A stretch of DNA of 24,271 nucleotides, from NCBI GenBank assembly GCA_937877165.1, contig CALEFO010000171.1, positions 1-24,271 on the forward strand, in the 5' to 3' direction. Position numbers and translations under genes: made by a program. Each line of letters starts with the position of its first letter. The stretch's first letter is position 1. Positions 17,992 through 24,271 of this stretch are shown piece by piece. The notes under the pieces are model-generated. The model worked only from the letters and a program-made list of their open reading frames with translations, had not been told where the DNA came from and did no database searches. This stretch comes from an uncultured Lachnospiraceae bacterium (GTDB lineage Bacteria > Bacillota > Clostridia > Lachnospirales > Lachnospiraceae).

Positions 17992-20838
17992 TCATCCGTT
18001 GTGCATGAAATCTTTCTCATGGATGATGATCCGGTCATTCTCATCATATCGTCGTCTGGAAATCACTTCAATCAGCGTGTGCGGCGTCTTCTTCTCCGCA
18101 TAACCGATTGCCTCATCCACCAGGTCACGAACCTCCCCCAGCGTCACCTGATGCGTGGAGGTCTGCATTGCTGCGATTCGCTGTGCCAGTGCCAGCTGTC
18201 CGAATTCATCAATGGAGAAATCCTGCGACAGTGCGTAGTCCCTCGCATAGGCTACCAGTGCCTTGTCATCCAACGGCCGGATTGCGATCGTTGCCGTGAA
18301 GCTGCCGAGATATTTCTCGTTCTCATGGCGGAACTGCTCCATCTTCTTGTTGCCGTCCACCAGAATCAGAATAATGCCATGCTCACGGCCTTCCAGCTCA
18401 TGATACAGACGCTCCATGGTCTTCGGCGCAATGTCCGCTGACTTGTTGATAATCAGTGCGCCGCTCTCCAGCTTTTCAAAGGTTTTCCGGATTCCTTCCG
18501 GTTTCAGCCGGTTCAGTGATTCGCCGGAGACTCTTGCAACCTTTCCGGTAAAATTGGAGTCGGTTTTCCGCGTGATTTCCAGAATGCCCTTGGCCACACG
18601 GTCCGCCGTTGCTTCATTTCCCAGAATGAGGAGGTTCCCGGTCGAGGAAGCAAGACTGATCTGGTCCAGCGCTTCTGTAAGCTGCTCCACATTCTCTCTC
18701 ATGCGGCAGAACGGTCCGAACAGCCGCCGCTCCTCTTTGGAAAGCTCACGCTTTCCGCCGGAAGCAGGCTTTGCCGTCTCTTTTCTGCCTTCCGCCGGAG
18801 CCGGTGCTGCCTTCGCCGCAGGAGCTTCTGTCTTCTGTTTCTCCTGCTGCAGGGGCTTACGCTGCGGCCGCTTTTCTTCTGCAGGGGCCGCCTTTACCGA
18901 TTCTGCAGAAGCTTCTTCCTCATATGCCTCGGTGGGAGCTTCTTCCGGCTCTTCTTCTGCGGTCACTTCCTCCGGTTCTTCTTCGTACTCCTCATCGGAC
19001 GCTTCTTCCGGATCCTCTGCATATTCCTCTGCGGGCGCCTCTTCCTCATACTCTTCTGCAGGAGCTTCTTCCTCGTACACCTCTTCGGAAGCTTCTTCAT
19101 GCTCTTCTTCTGCAGGAGCTTCTTCCTCGTATGCCTCTTCGGAAGCCTCTTCGTACTCTTCTGCTGGAAGCTCTTCCGGCTGTTCCTTCCGAACGGTCTC
19201 CGCCTCCGGCGCCTCTTCCGTGCTCCTCATCTCTTCCGTCAGGCCGACTGCACTCGCCGTATTCTCCTGCGGCGCAGGTTCCATTTGCTCTTCTTCCCGC
19301 TCATCCAGGTAAGTCTCCTGCTGCGGCTCTTTCTGCTCTTTATAAGCAGTCTCCTCTTCTCTGCGGGCAAGCTCCTCCTGCCGCGCCATGGCGCGATGGA
19401 TATCCTCCGAGTTCCAGCGTCTTGTCGCGATCTCATCCATTGCATCCCTGCCGCGGCGTCCATAGACCTTCGTGTCATCCTCTTCCTGGGAGACCGGGAC
19501 GTTCCGCCCTGCAGGTCTCACCGGAGCTTCGTCATCTCCGCGATAGGTTCTGCGTACCGGCTGCCCTGCGGCAGGTACCTTTTCCCTTGCCGGCTGCGGT
19601 CCTCTTGCCGGAAGATCTCCCGCCATGCGATACATGCCGCTCCGCACCTGTCTTCTCTGGCGTGCAACGCCCTTCTCGATATCCTCCAGAAGACCATGCC
19701 GGGCCGTCTCGTCAAAATCCTGCATTAAAGATCCCGTATCCTCCAGAATTCTCTGTGCGCGCTTCTCATCATTGGCGCGGCGGATATCCGAGCGAATCTT
19801 CTCCCACTCTGCCATCACTTCGCTGATGGACAGCTGCCCGTCCACCTGCGGCTCCGGCTCCTCGGGTGCATCCATCACCATGGAATACTGCCCGCTTGTC
19901 TCCTGTTCCAGCTTGTCATCATACGGGCGCGCATAAATATCCTGCATGCCCTTGGCTACGTTATTCTGAATGCTGTCTACGCTGTGCTGTTCCTCTGCCG
20001 TGCGGATCGGAAGATCCGTGTGTGCTTTCTCCGCAGGCGCCGACAGCTCTTGTTCCGTTTCCTGCTCTGTGGCAGGCTCTTCCGGAAGCGTCACTTTCTC
20101 CTCTTCCTCTGCGGCGCGCTCCTCCACCGCGTTTCTCTCCAGTTCCTTCGCTGTCCGCTCTGCCTGAGCCTTTTCCTCTGCCTCTTTGGCACTCTCCTCT
20201 GCGGCAGGCTCCTCTGCGATTGTCGAAGCTTCTTCCTTCCTTCCGGCAGCCGGTGCCTTTCCAAGAAGCTCTTCTGCCTTCCCGGCATATCTGCTTTCTG
20301 CAAAGTTCCGCAGAATCGCGCTGCAGAGCTCTGCTGCCTTCTGCACATCGCCCGCATTCTGATAGAGAGCTGCCAGCTCATAATCCCATCTGGCGGTCGC
20401 CTTCTCTATGTGGAGCTGCTCCAATACCGCAATCTTCTCCTGATCGGAAACCGGGGAGACACAATACATCTTATACTGAAGAATCAGGCGCTTGGGGTTC
20501 TTCGGATCCAACGTCTGATATTCCTGCATCAGCTGCAGCGCCAGCGTCAGATCGCTCTGCAGGCCGTCACGGCCGTACAGAAAAATCGTCAGCTCACATA
20601 ACGCATAAACAATCACCGGATTGTCGCGCTCTCTTTCATATGCAATTGCCATGATGTCGCGGCTTCTGTCGTAATCGCCGACTGCCTTGTAGACCTCGCT
20701 GATCCTGCACAGGGTCTCTGCACTCTTGACGTGGTTCCAGTCGATTCCGTCTGCAATGTTCGCCGCTTCCTCAAAACGCTTCTCACCAATCAGAGCGTTG
20801 ATTTCATTCAGACTGATTTTGAATTCATACTTATCCAC
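17992..20838 (-). CDS. TPR / acidic-repeat / degenerate AAA+ protein of unknown function
   Basis: A 948-residue cytoplasmic protein in three parts. Residues 1-195 are helical TPR-like repeats (RFEEAANIADGI, YKAVGDYDRSRDIMAIAYE, LAALYQNAGDVQKAAELC). Residues about 196-690 are low-complexity and charged, rich in Glu and Ala, with a Tyr/Glu/Ala repeat tract encoded at 18901-19170 and a more ordered helical island near 300-420. Residues about 695-948 follow the order of a CbxX/SpoVK-type AAA+ domain, but the key residues are lost: LLILGNEATADRVAKG at the Walker A place has no GKT, and ALIINKSAD at Walker B has no Asp-Glu. A scaffold or regulatory role is likely; no function is known to me. The start is GTG at 20838, with AGGG eight bases upstream and a good promoter. 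Confidence 0.8.
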   Translation of the reverse strand: MDKYEFKISLNEINALIGEKRFEEAANIADGIDWNHVKSAETLCRISEVYKAVGDYDRSRDIMAIAYERERDNPVIVYALCELTIFLYGRDGLQSDLTLALQLMQEYQTLDPKNPKRLILQYKMYCVSPVSDQEKIAVLEQLHIEKATARWDYELAALYQNAGDVQKAAELCSAILRNFAESRYAGKAEELLGKAPAAGRKEEASTIAEEPAAEESAKEAEEKAQAERTAKELERNAVEERAAEEEEKVTLPEEPATEQETEQELSAPAEKAHTDLPIRTAEEQHSVDSIQNNVAKGMQDIYARPYDDKLEQETSGQYSMVMDAPEEPEPQVDGQLSISEVMAEWEKIRSDIRRANDEKRAQRILEDTGSLMQDFDETARHGLLEDIEKGVARQRRQVRSGMYRMAGDLPARGPQPAREKVPAAGQPVRRTYRGDDEAPVRPAGRNVPVSQEEDDTKVYGRRGRDAMDEIATRRWNSEDIHRAMARQEELARREEETAYKEQKEPQQETYLDEREEEQMEPAPQENTASAVGLTEEMRSTEEAPEAETVRKEQPEELPAEEYEEASEEAYEEEAPAEEEHEEASEEVYEEEAPAEEYEEEAPAEEYAEDPEEASDEEYEEEPEEVTAEEEPEEAPTEAYEEEASAESVKAAPAEEKRPQRKPLQQEKQKTEAPAAKAAPAPAEGRKETAKPASGGKRELSKEERRLFGPFCRMRENVEQLTEALDQISLASSTGNLLILGNEATADRVAKGILEITRKTDSNFTGKVARVSGESLNRLKPEGIRKTFEKLESGALIINKSADIAPKTMERLYHELEGREHGIILILVDGNKKMEQFRHENEKYLGSFTATIAIRPLDDKALVAYARDYALSQDFSIDEFGQLALAQRIAAMQTSTHQVTLGEVRDLVDEAIGYAEKKTPHTLIEVISRRRYDENDRIIIHEKDFMHNG
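18901..19170 (-). repeat. In-frame tandem repeats encoding Glu/Ala/Tyr-rich units
   Basis: The central part of the 948-residue protein gene consists of degenerate tandem repeats, unit about 48-54 bases. They encode variants of EEYEEASEEAYEEEAPA, with shorter units EEYEEEAPA. DNA copies are close enough (for example the GCAGGAGCTTCTTCCTCGTA blocks on the plus strand near 19060 and 19110) to allow length change by slippage. Confidence 0.75.
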
Positions 20839-20912
20839 TGTTCTTCCCTCGTATTTCCCGGCGTGCGGAGCATAGCTGCGCGCATAGCTTTCCCAATGTA
20901 AATATCATCAAA

Positions 20913-20941
20913 AGTTTAGCATACGCCCTATTGCATGTCAA
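20913..20941 (-). promoter_or_regulatory. Promoter of the 948-residue protein gene
   Basis: The minus strand has a perfect TTGACA (20936-20941), a 17-base spacer and TAAACT (20913-20918) preceded by TG one base upstream, an extended -10. The start codon is about 75 bases beyond. The -35 abuts the T run of the hairpin that ends the ksgA transcript. Confidence 0.77.
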
Positions 20942-20962
20942 AAAACGCCACCGCCGTTTTGC
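20939..20962 (-). terminator. Probable terminator of the tatD-ksgA transcript
   Basis: On the minus strand AAAACG and CGTTTT (20955-20960 and 20942-20947) form a short stem followed by a run of T. The stem is short, so efficiency is uncertain. It lies after the hairpin cluster and directly before the next promoter. Confidence 0.5.
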
Positions 20963-20987
20963 GCAGCACTTCCTGAACCGGAAAGCA

Positions 20988-21181
20988 CGATGGGAGCATC
21001 GGAATTGGGCCGCTTGGCGGCACCAATTCGTGTTTGAATGCGATCGCATCAGCGATCACATTCAAACTTATACCTCCCTGAGGCAAAATTCGCGAAGGCG
21101 ATTTTGCCGAATGTGTCAGCCGGTGCCTCGGCACCGATGCTGCAGTTTAAAAGTGACATATCGATGTCACTTTCAAACTGC
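20988..21181 (-). repeat. Cluster of consecutive near-perfect hairpins
   Basis: Five strong inverted repeats stand almost back to back in the gap after ksgA. They are 21002-21029 (GAATTGGGCCGC arm, one bulge), 21032-21067 (GTTTGAATG and GATCGC arms, loop ATCA), 21082-21108 (GGCAAAAT and CGC arms, one bulge), 21121-21136 (CGGTGCC/GGCACCG, loop TC) and 21142-21181 (GCAGTTT and AAAGTGACAT arms, loop ATCG). A weaker one lies at 20988-21001. An outer pair AGCATCGG (20995-21002) / CCGATGCT (21134-21141) could enclose most of them. The last hairpin includes the ksgA stop codon. The single mismatches at 21041/21058 and 21149/21174 become G.U pairs in minus-strand RNA. The stems differ in sequence, so this is not a simple tandem repeat. 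Confidence 0.82.
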
Positions 21182-22060
21182 ACTTTCATACTTCTGCCTC
21201 AGATGCCGCGAAAGCTCCGCGTACTGCTCCAAAGAGAGCTTTTCTCCCCGAATGGTCGGAGAAAGTCCCATTTTCTCCAATGCGCCCTGAACTTCCTCCC
21301 GTGTAACAGCCTCGTCACTACCATCAAGTCCGTGAGAAAGCGCATTGGCCAATGTCTTTCGTCTCTGATTGAAGGCCGCGCGGATCAGCGCGAACAAGAA
21401 GGCTTCATCCGCATCCACCGGGGCCCCCTTCCGGATATTCAGCTTCAAGACCGCCGAATCTACACCGGGTCTTGGAATAAAGCTTCCCGGAGAAACCATG
21501 CAGACCAGCTCCGGCTCCGAATAATAGCGAACCGCAAGCGACAGCGCGCCGTATTCCCGATCCTTTTCCGTCGCAAGAATCCGGTCCGCCACCTCCTTCT
21601 GAACCATCACGGTAATGCTCTCAAAACAGTCCGCCTCCTGAAACAGCTGCAGCAGAATCGGTGTCGTGATGTAATAGGGGAGATTTGCCACACATTTCAG
21701 AGGACGGCCCTGATTGTATTCAACGGCAGCCTTCTTCAGATCCGTTTTCAGAATGTCCTGAAATAGAATGGTCACATTGTCCCGATCCTCCAGTGTCCGG
21801 TTCAGCACCGGCTCCAGAGAGTGGTCAATCTCCACGGCCACAACATGTCCCGCTGCCTCGGACAAAAGCTGCGTCATTGTACCGATTCCCGGTCCGATTT
21901 CCAGGACGCAGTCGTCTTCCGAAATATCCGCCGCATCGATGATCTGATCGACAACCCCCCGGTTGATCAGAAAGTTCTGTCCGTATTTCTTCTTCGCCCG
22001 GAGTCCAAACTCATTCAATACCGCCATGGTTCCATGAGGGCTTGCCAGCAATTCGCTCAT
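21173..22060 (-). CDS. rsmA: 16S rRNA (adenine(1518)-N(6)/adenine(1519)-N(6))-dimethyltransferase
   Basis: KsgA/RsmA dimethylates two adjacent adenines in the 3' hairpin of 16S rRNA, a late step in 30S assembly. Over 295 residues it has KKYGQNFLIN at about 24-33, the SAM motif VLEIGPGIGTMTQ at 52-64, the acidic SAM contact VEIDHSL near 77, and the catalytic NLPYYITTPI at 126-135. The SFIPRPGVDSAVLKL segment and an RRKTLAN helix complete the fold. Length is typical. The ATG at 22060 follows AGGAAGG at good spacing. It lies 43 bases after tatD on the same strand, a common pairing. Its stop codon lies inside the last hairpin of the cluster at 21142-21181. Confidence 0.97.
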   Translation of the reverse strand: MSELLASPHGTMAVLNEFGLRAKKKYGQNFLINRGVVDQIIDAADISEDDCVLEIGPGIGTMTQLLSEAAGHVVAVEIDHSLEPVLNRTLEDRDNVTILFQDILKTDLKKAAVEYNQGRPLKCVANLPYYITTPILLQLFQEADCFESITVMVQKEVADRILATEKDREYGALSLAVRYYSEPELVCMVSPGSFIPRPGVDSAVLKLNIRKGAPVDADEAFLFALIRAAFNQRRKTLANALSHGLDGSDEAVTREEVQGALEKMGLSPTIRGEKLSLEQYAELSRHLRQKYESAV

Positions 22061-22103
22061 CTGATTTCCTTCCTGCCGCTTTCTTTCGCAGCATTTCCAT
22101 TCA

Positions 22104-22913
22104 TTATGCCTGTGTAGTAGCGGCGCTCTTCCCCGCGCCTTTACACTCTTCCATCCGGTAAAGCCTGCATGCGTTCTTCCAGGTCTGCTCCACTACCGCC
22201 TCCGCCGGAAGCTCCTTGATCTCCGCAATCTGGCGCACGACATAGCGAAGAAGAAGCGATGAGTTCCGCTCCCCACGGTGCGGCTCCGGCGCCATGTACG
22301 GGCTGTCTGTCTCCAACACGATTCTCTCCAGCGGTGTCTTGCGCACCGTCTCCTTGAGCTTTTTCCCATTCCGGAAGGTCACAACGCCTCCTACTCCGAG
22401 GAAGAATCCCATTCGCCAAAACTCCGGTGCCAGCTCTGCACTGTAGGAGTAGCAGTGAATCACACCGCCGATCTCCTCCGCCCGGCATTCCCTCAGGATC
22501 TGCAATGTGTCCGCTGCAGCGTCCCTGGAGTGAATGATCACAGGCTTTCCCTCTTCCCGCGCGAGATCCAGCTGCCTTCGAAACCAGTGCTGCTGTAGCT
22601 TTCGTTCCGGCGTATCCCAATGATAATCAAGACCGATCTCTCCGACCGCGACCATCTTCGGCAGCCGCAGCCCCTGACGGATCCTCTCCAGATCCTTCTC
22701 CGTCATCTCTGCGCATTCCGAAGGATGAATCCCAAGCGCCCCATAAATGTTTGCATGTGCTCCGACAAGAGCAATGATTCTGTCCAGACTTTCCATGGTC
22801 GAGCCCGGATCCGTCACCGCTCCGATTCCCAATTCCCCGAAACGGCCGATGACCTCTTCCCTGTCTTCGTCAAAAGCCGCATCATCATAATGTGCATGAG
22901 TATCAAATATCAT
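22104..22913 (-). CDS. tatD: TatD family metal-dependent hydrolase (deoxyribonuclease)
   Basis: A TIM-barrel amidohydrolase-type metalloenzyme, generally a DNase with 3'-5' exonuclease activity. The 269-residue protein has the metal ligands in the expected order: His6 and His8 (DTHAHYD), Glu92 (VGEIGLDYH), His128 (IIHSRDA), His153 (IHCYS) and Asp203 (ETDSPYMAPEPHRG). Length is normal. The ATG at 22913 is preceded by a modest GGAAG. ksgA follows 43 bases downstream and is probably co-transcribed. Upstream lies the divergent tRNA-Lys promoter. The last 15 residues (KGAGKSAATTQA) are not conserved. Confidence 0.95.
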   Translation of the reverse strand: MIFDTHAHYDDAAFDEDREEVIGRFGELGIGAVTDPGSTMESLDRIIALVGAHANIYGALGIHPSECAEMTEKDLERIRQGLRLPKMVAVGEIGLDYHWDTPERKLQQHWFRRQLDLAREEGKPVIIHSRDAAADTLQILRECRAEEIGGVIHCYSYSAELAPEFWRMGFFLGVGGVVTFRNGKKLKETVRKTPLERIVLETDSPYMAPEPHRGERNSSLLLRYVVRQIAEIKELPAEAVVEQTWKNACRLYRMEECKGAGKSAATTQA

Positions 22914-23017
22914 TTTCTTCCATCCTTATCCGGCCGTATGTTTTCTCTCCTGATTATCGCAGAAAACGCTGAATTTACACGTTTTTTCGTCTTCTGAAAA
23001 AAATTTTAAAAAAGTGC

Positions 23018-23046
23018 TTGCCAAATCTATATGGTCCTACTATAAT
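23018..23046 (+). promoter_or_regulatory. Promoter of tRNA-Lys
   Basis: TTGCCA (23018-23023), a 17-base spacer and a perfect TATAAT (23041-23046), preceded by an A/T-rich UP-like stretch (22998-23013). The leader to the tRNA is about 72 bases. Confidence 0.9.
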
Positions 23047-23124
23047 AGCACTTGTTCGCGAGGGAGTAACAAAAACCTGAAGAGCGAATCAAACGAAATT
23101 ACTTCTTCACAATTTCATAAATAT

Positions 23125-23197
23125 GCGCTTTTAGCTCAGTTGGTAGAGCACCTGACTCTTAATCAGGGTGTCCAGGGTTCGAGTCCCTGAAGGCGCA
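23125..23197 (+). tRNA. tRNA-Lys(CTT)
   Basis: A 73-base tRNA. The acceptor stem pairs GCGCTTT (23125-23131) with AAGGCGC (23190-23196), with one T.G pair, and discriminator A. The D arm is GCTCAGTTGGTAGAGC, the anticodon stem CCTGA/TCAGG frames CTT at 23158-23160, and the T arm has GGTTCGAGTCC. CCA is not encoded (CGC follows). Confidence 0.97.
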
Positions 23198-23204
23198 CGC
23201 GGAG

Positions 23205-23249
23205 CACTGTTTTTGTGGGGTCAGCCCATGGGGACGGTGTTTCTTTTTT
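23205..23249 (+). terminator. Possible terminator after tRNA-Lys
   Basis: CACTGT (23205-23210) pairs with ACGGTG (23234-23239, one T.G pair). The interior has TGGG/CCCA (23216-23219, 23225-23228), and TTTCTTTTTT follows. The 3' arm overlaps the GGGGAC that can pair with GTCCCC at 23402-23407, so the two structures compete. Confidence 0.52.
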
Positions 23250-23407
23250 GTTTAAGGCTCAGCATACACCAATTTCATAGTGAATTGATCGCTTGCGGAC
23301 ATATTCACGAATGAAATTGGTGTGCGGCCAGGATCCGAAGGATCTCTGGCCACCCACATCGAGGATTCCTGCAGGGAATTCGAGATGTGGGCACTGAGCC
23401 GGTCCCC
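23230..23407 (+). repeat. Nested inverted-repeat element with a cloverleaf-like fold
   Basis: GGCTCAG (23256-23262) and CTGAGCC (23394-23400) enclose three hairpins with only one to three bases between them. Hairpin A is 23266-23323: ACACCAATTTCAT pairs with ATGAAATTGGTGT, and an inner GTGAAT/ATTCAC caps a 17-base loop. Hairpin B is 23326-23351: GGCCAGGATCC pairs with GGATC and CTGGCC around one bulge, loop GAA. Hairpin C is 23353-23391: CCCACATC/GATGTGGG with inner ATTCC/GGAAT. Further out GGGGAC (23230-23235) and GTCCCC (23402-23407) also match. The gene-free stretch 23198-23545 is thus filled by a possible terminator, this element and a promoter. I find no coding signal that I trust in it. 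Confidence 0.82.
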
Positions 23408-23471
23408 TTTCCTCTCTTTATCCACTTGCGACACAATTCCTGTTTTGGGTTATTTTTTTCCTTCCTCCTCA

Positions 23472-23480
23472 TGCTATACT
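23472..23480 (+). promoter_or_regulatory. Extended -10 promoter of the right-edge gene
   Basis: TGCTATACT is an extended -10 (TG, one base, TATACT), 66 bases before the start codon. No -35 is evident. Confidence 0.5.
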
Positions 23481-23545
23481 CGATGCTGACATTCGGGAGA
23501 CGCCGCCATGCCGTTTCCCGGCAGAATGATGAAGGAGCTCTTCTC

Positions 23546-24271
23546 ATGAATACCTATCTGATGAAAAAGGCTATGATCGAGACTGCCGTGGACCGCGGCA
23601 TCAAGGAAATGGAAGATGATCCGAAAAGAAGTATCCGCAGGCTGACCGATCTCGGCAGGCAGTTTTCCAAAAACCGCTTTCAAGAGACTGTTTTCTCTGT
23701 CATGCAGGAGCTCCTCGACAACGAGGACAGTGCCTATTACGATATGATGCACAACCTGCTGAAGAATTCTGACAAGGAGGCCCTGAAGAAGTTCGGCGTC
23801 AACTTCGGATATATGAGCTGGACCTATGGTGCTGCCAGAATCCGCGAGAACGAGGCCGCAGAAGGCTTCTGCATCCCGTGGACCATTATGCTGCGCTACG
23901 ACCCCAAGGTCCACGGCGGCCTTTCCATGGACCGTCTTGCCTCACTGATGGAGCAGGGACAGGATCTTGGCATCTATGCCTATTTCATCCGGGAATGTGC
24001 AGATGACGAGGATTCCTACGCTCTTCTGGAGCTTCTGGAGCGATACAAGGAAACCGCAAGTGTCTGGTTCAAGAGCAACGGGCGCCTCACTGCAGCACAA
24101 ATCCAGATGCTCCGGATGTGCCGCAACACGCTGGTGTGTCTCCCGCTCTCCGATCCGGAGACACAGCTGACCGCAGCACTTCTCCGCGATCAAAAGGTTC
24201 CGTTTGCTCTTTATCTGGAATATGGAAAAGGAGCCATGAGCAAAGAGCTTGCAGACAGCAGCATGGAAAGC
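23546..24271 (+). CDS. Unrecognised conserved-looking cytoplasmic protein, 5' part
   Basis: The ATG at 23546 follows AAGGAG at eight bases, and the frame stays open for 242 codons to the window edge. The peptide begins MNTYLMKKAMIETAVDRGIK, then EMEDDPKRSIRRLTDLGRQF, and contains NFGYMSWTYGAARIRE (near residue 87) and GFCIPWTIMLRYDP (near 108). The N-terminal half is helical and charged. From about residue 125 strands and helices alternate (DLGIYAYFIRE, NTLVCLPLSDPETQLTAALL, KVPFALYLEYG), which would suit an alpha/beta barrel. No signal peptide, membrane segment or CxxxCxxC is present in the visible part. The general shape reminds me of radical-SAM-like clostridial proteins, but that is weak. 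It is the only protein gene right of tRNA-Lys and has its own promoter. Confidence 0.82.
   Translation, partial: MNTYLMKKAMIETAVDRGIKEMEDDPKRSIRRLTDLGRQFSKNRFQETVFSVMQELLDNEDSAYYDMMHNLLKNSDKEALKKFGVNFGYMSWTYGAARIRENEAAEGFCIPWTIMLRYDPKVHGGLSMDRLASLMEQGQDLGIYAYFIRECADDEDSYALLELLERYKETASVWFKSNGRLTAAQIQMLRMCRNTLVCLPLSDPETQLTAALLRDQKVPFALYLEYGKGAMSKELADSSMES

Noticed and set aside
18901..19170. CRISPR-like repeat array
   Set aside because: The repeats are in frame, degenerate, without spacers, and encode an acidic linker.
20928..21134. 68-codon minus-strand open frame through the hairpin cluster
   Set aside because: No ribosome binding site, the region is dominated by inverted repeats, and it overlaps a terminator and promoter.
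23252..23434. 60-codon minus-strand open frame through the second hairpin element
   Set aside because: Every base of it is involved in paired arms or spacers of the structure, and no start signals are present.

Overview
The window reads as chromosomal DNA of a Gram-positive anaerobe of the Firmicutes, most likely class Clostridia, family Lachnospiraceae. The clues are gene content rather than any single marker: a dnaX-ybaB-recR block, a DUF5711-type membrane beta-propeller, an SPFH protein paired with a small ribbon-helix-helix protein, a formate-tetrahydrofolate ligase, a group III-like phosphofructokinase and AGGAGG-type ribosome binding sites. Base composition is moderate, roughly half GC by eye. 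Almost all protein genes lie on the minus strand. The plus strand carries tRNA-Ser(CGA), a decayed Xre-type gene, a TetR regulator, tRNA-Lys(CTT) and a partial unknown gene at the right edge.

Layout from left to right. 169-6920 (minus, transcribed right to left): pfk, dnaX, ybaB, recR, galM, a DUF5711 protein and a CvpA-like membrane protein. All are closely spaced; ybaB and recR are separated by one base. 7111-7286: tRNA-Ser with its own promoter and a perfect 10-bp terminator. 7302-7921: a gene-poor patch with an N-terminally truncated Xre-type regulator. 7922-9258: an SPFH/band-7 membrane protein and a small RHH protein, read from a TTGACA promoter whose -10 lies inside a perfect 17-bp palindrome. 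A TetR gene diverges from it. 10184-10228: a terminator shared by the convergent tetR and fhs. 10300-17946 (minus): glgB, a DtxR/MntR-like regulator, pseB, pseC, a family 2 glycosyltransferase and fhs. 17992-20838 (minus): a 948-residue protein with TPRs, a long acidic repetitive linker and a degenerate AAA+ domain. 21173-22913 (minus): tatD and ksgA. 23018-23249: tRNA-Lys. 23546-24271: the first 242 codons of an unrecognised conserved-looking protein.

Functional themes are DNA replication and repair (DnaX, YbaB, RecR), central carbon and one-carbon metabolism (PFK, GalM, GlgB, Fhs), 16S rRNA maturation (KsgA), and surface glycan synthesis (PseB and PseC make a UDP-4-amino-4,6-dideoxy sugar, next to a GT2). 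The rest of the pseudaminic acid pathway is not here.

The least explained signal is two dense clusters of near-perfect inverted repeats in the gaps flanking ksgA-tatD-tRNA-Lys: five consecutive hairpins at 21002-21181, and a nested, cloverleaf-like structure at 23256-23400 inside a further GGGGAC/GTCCCC pair. In the first cluster the mismatches become G.U pairs in the minus-strand transcript, which hints at structured RNA. The degenerate AAA+ domain of the 948-residue protein, the atypical PFK active site and the SPFH/RHH palindrome are the next most interesting points. No CRISPR array, intact insertion sequence or rRNA was seen.
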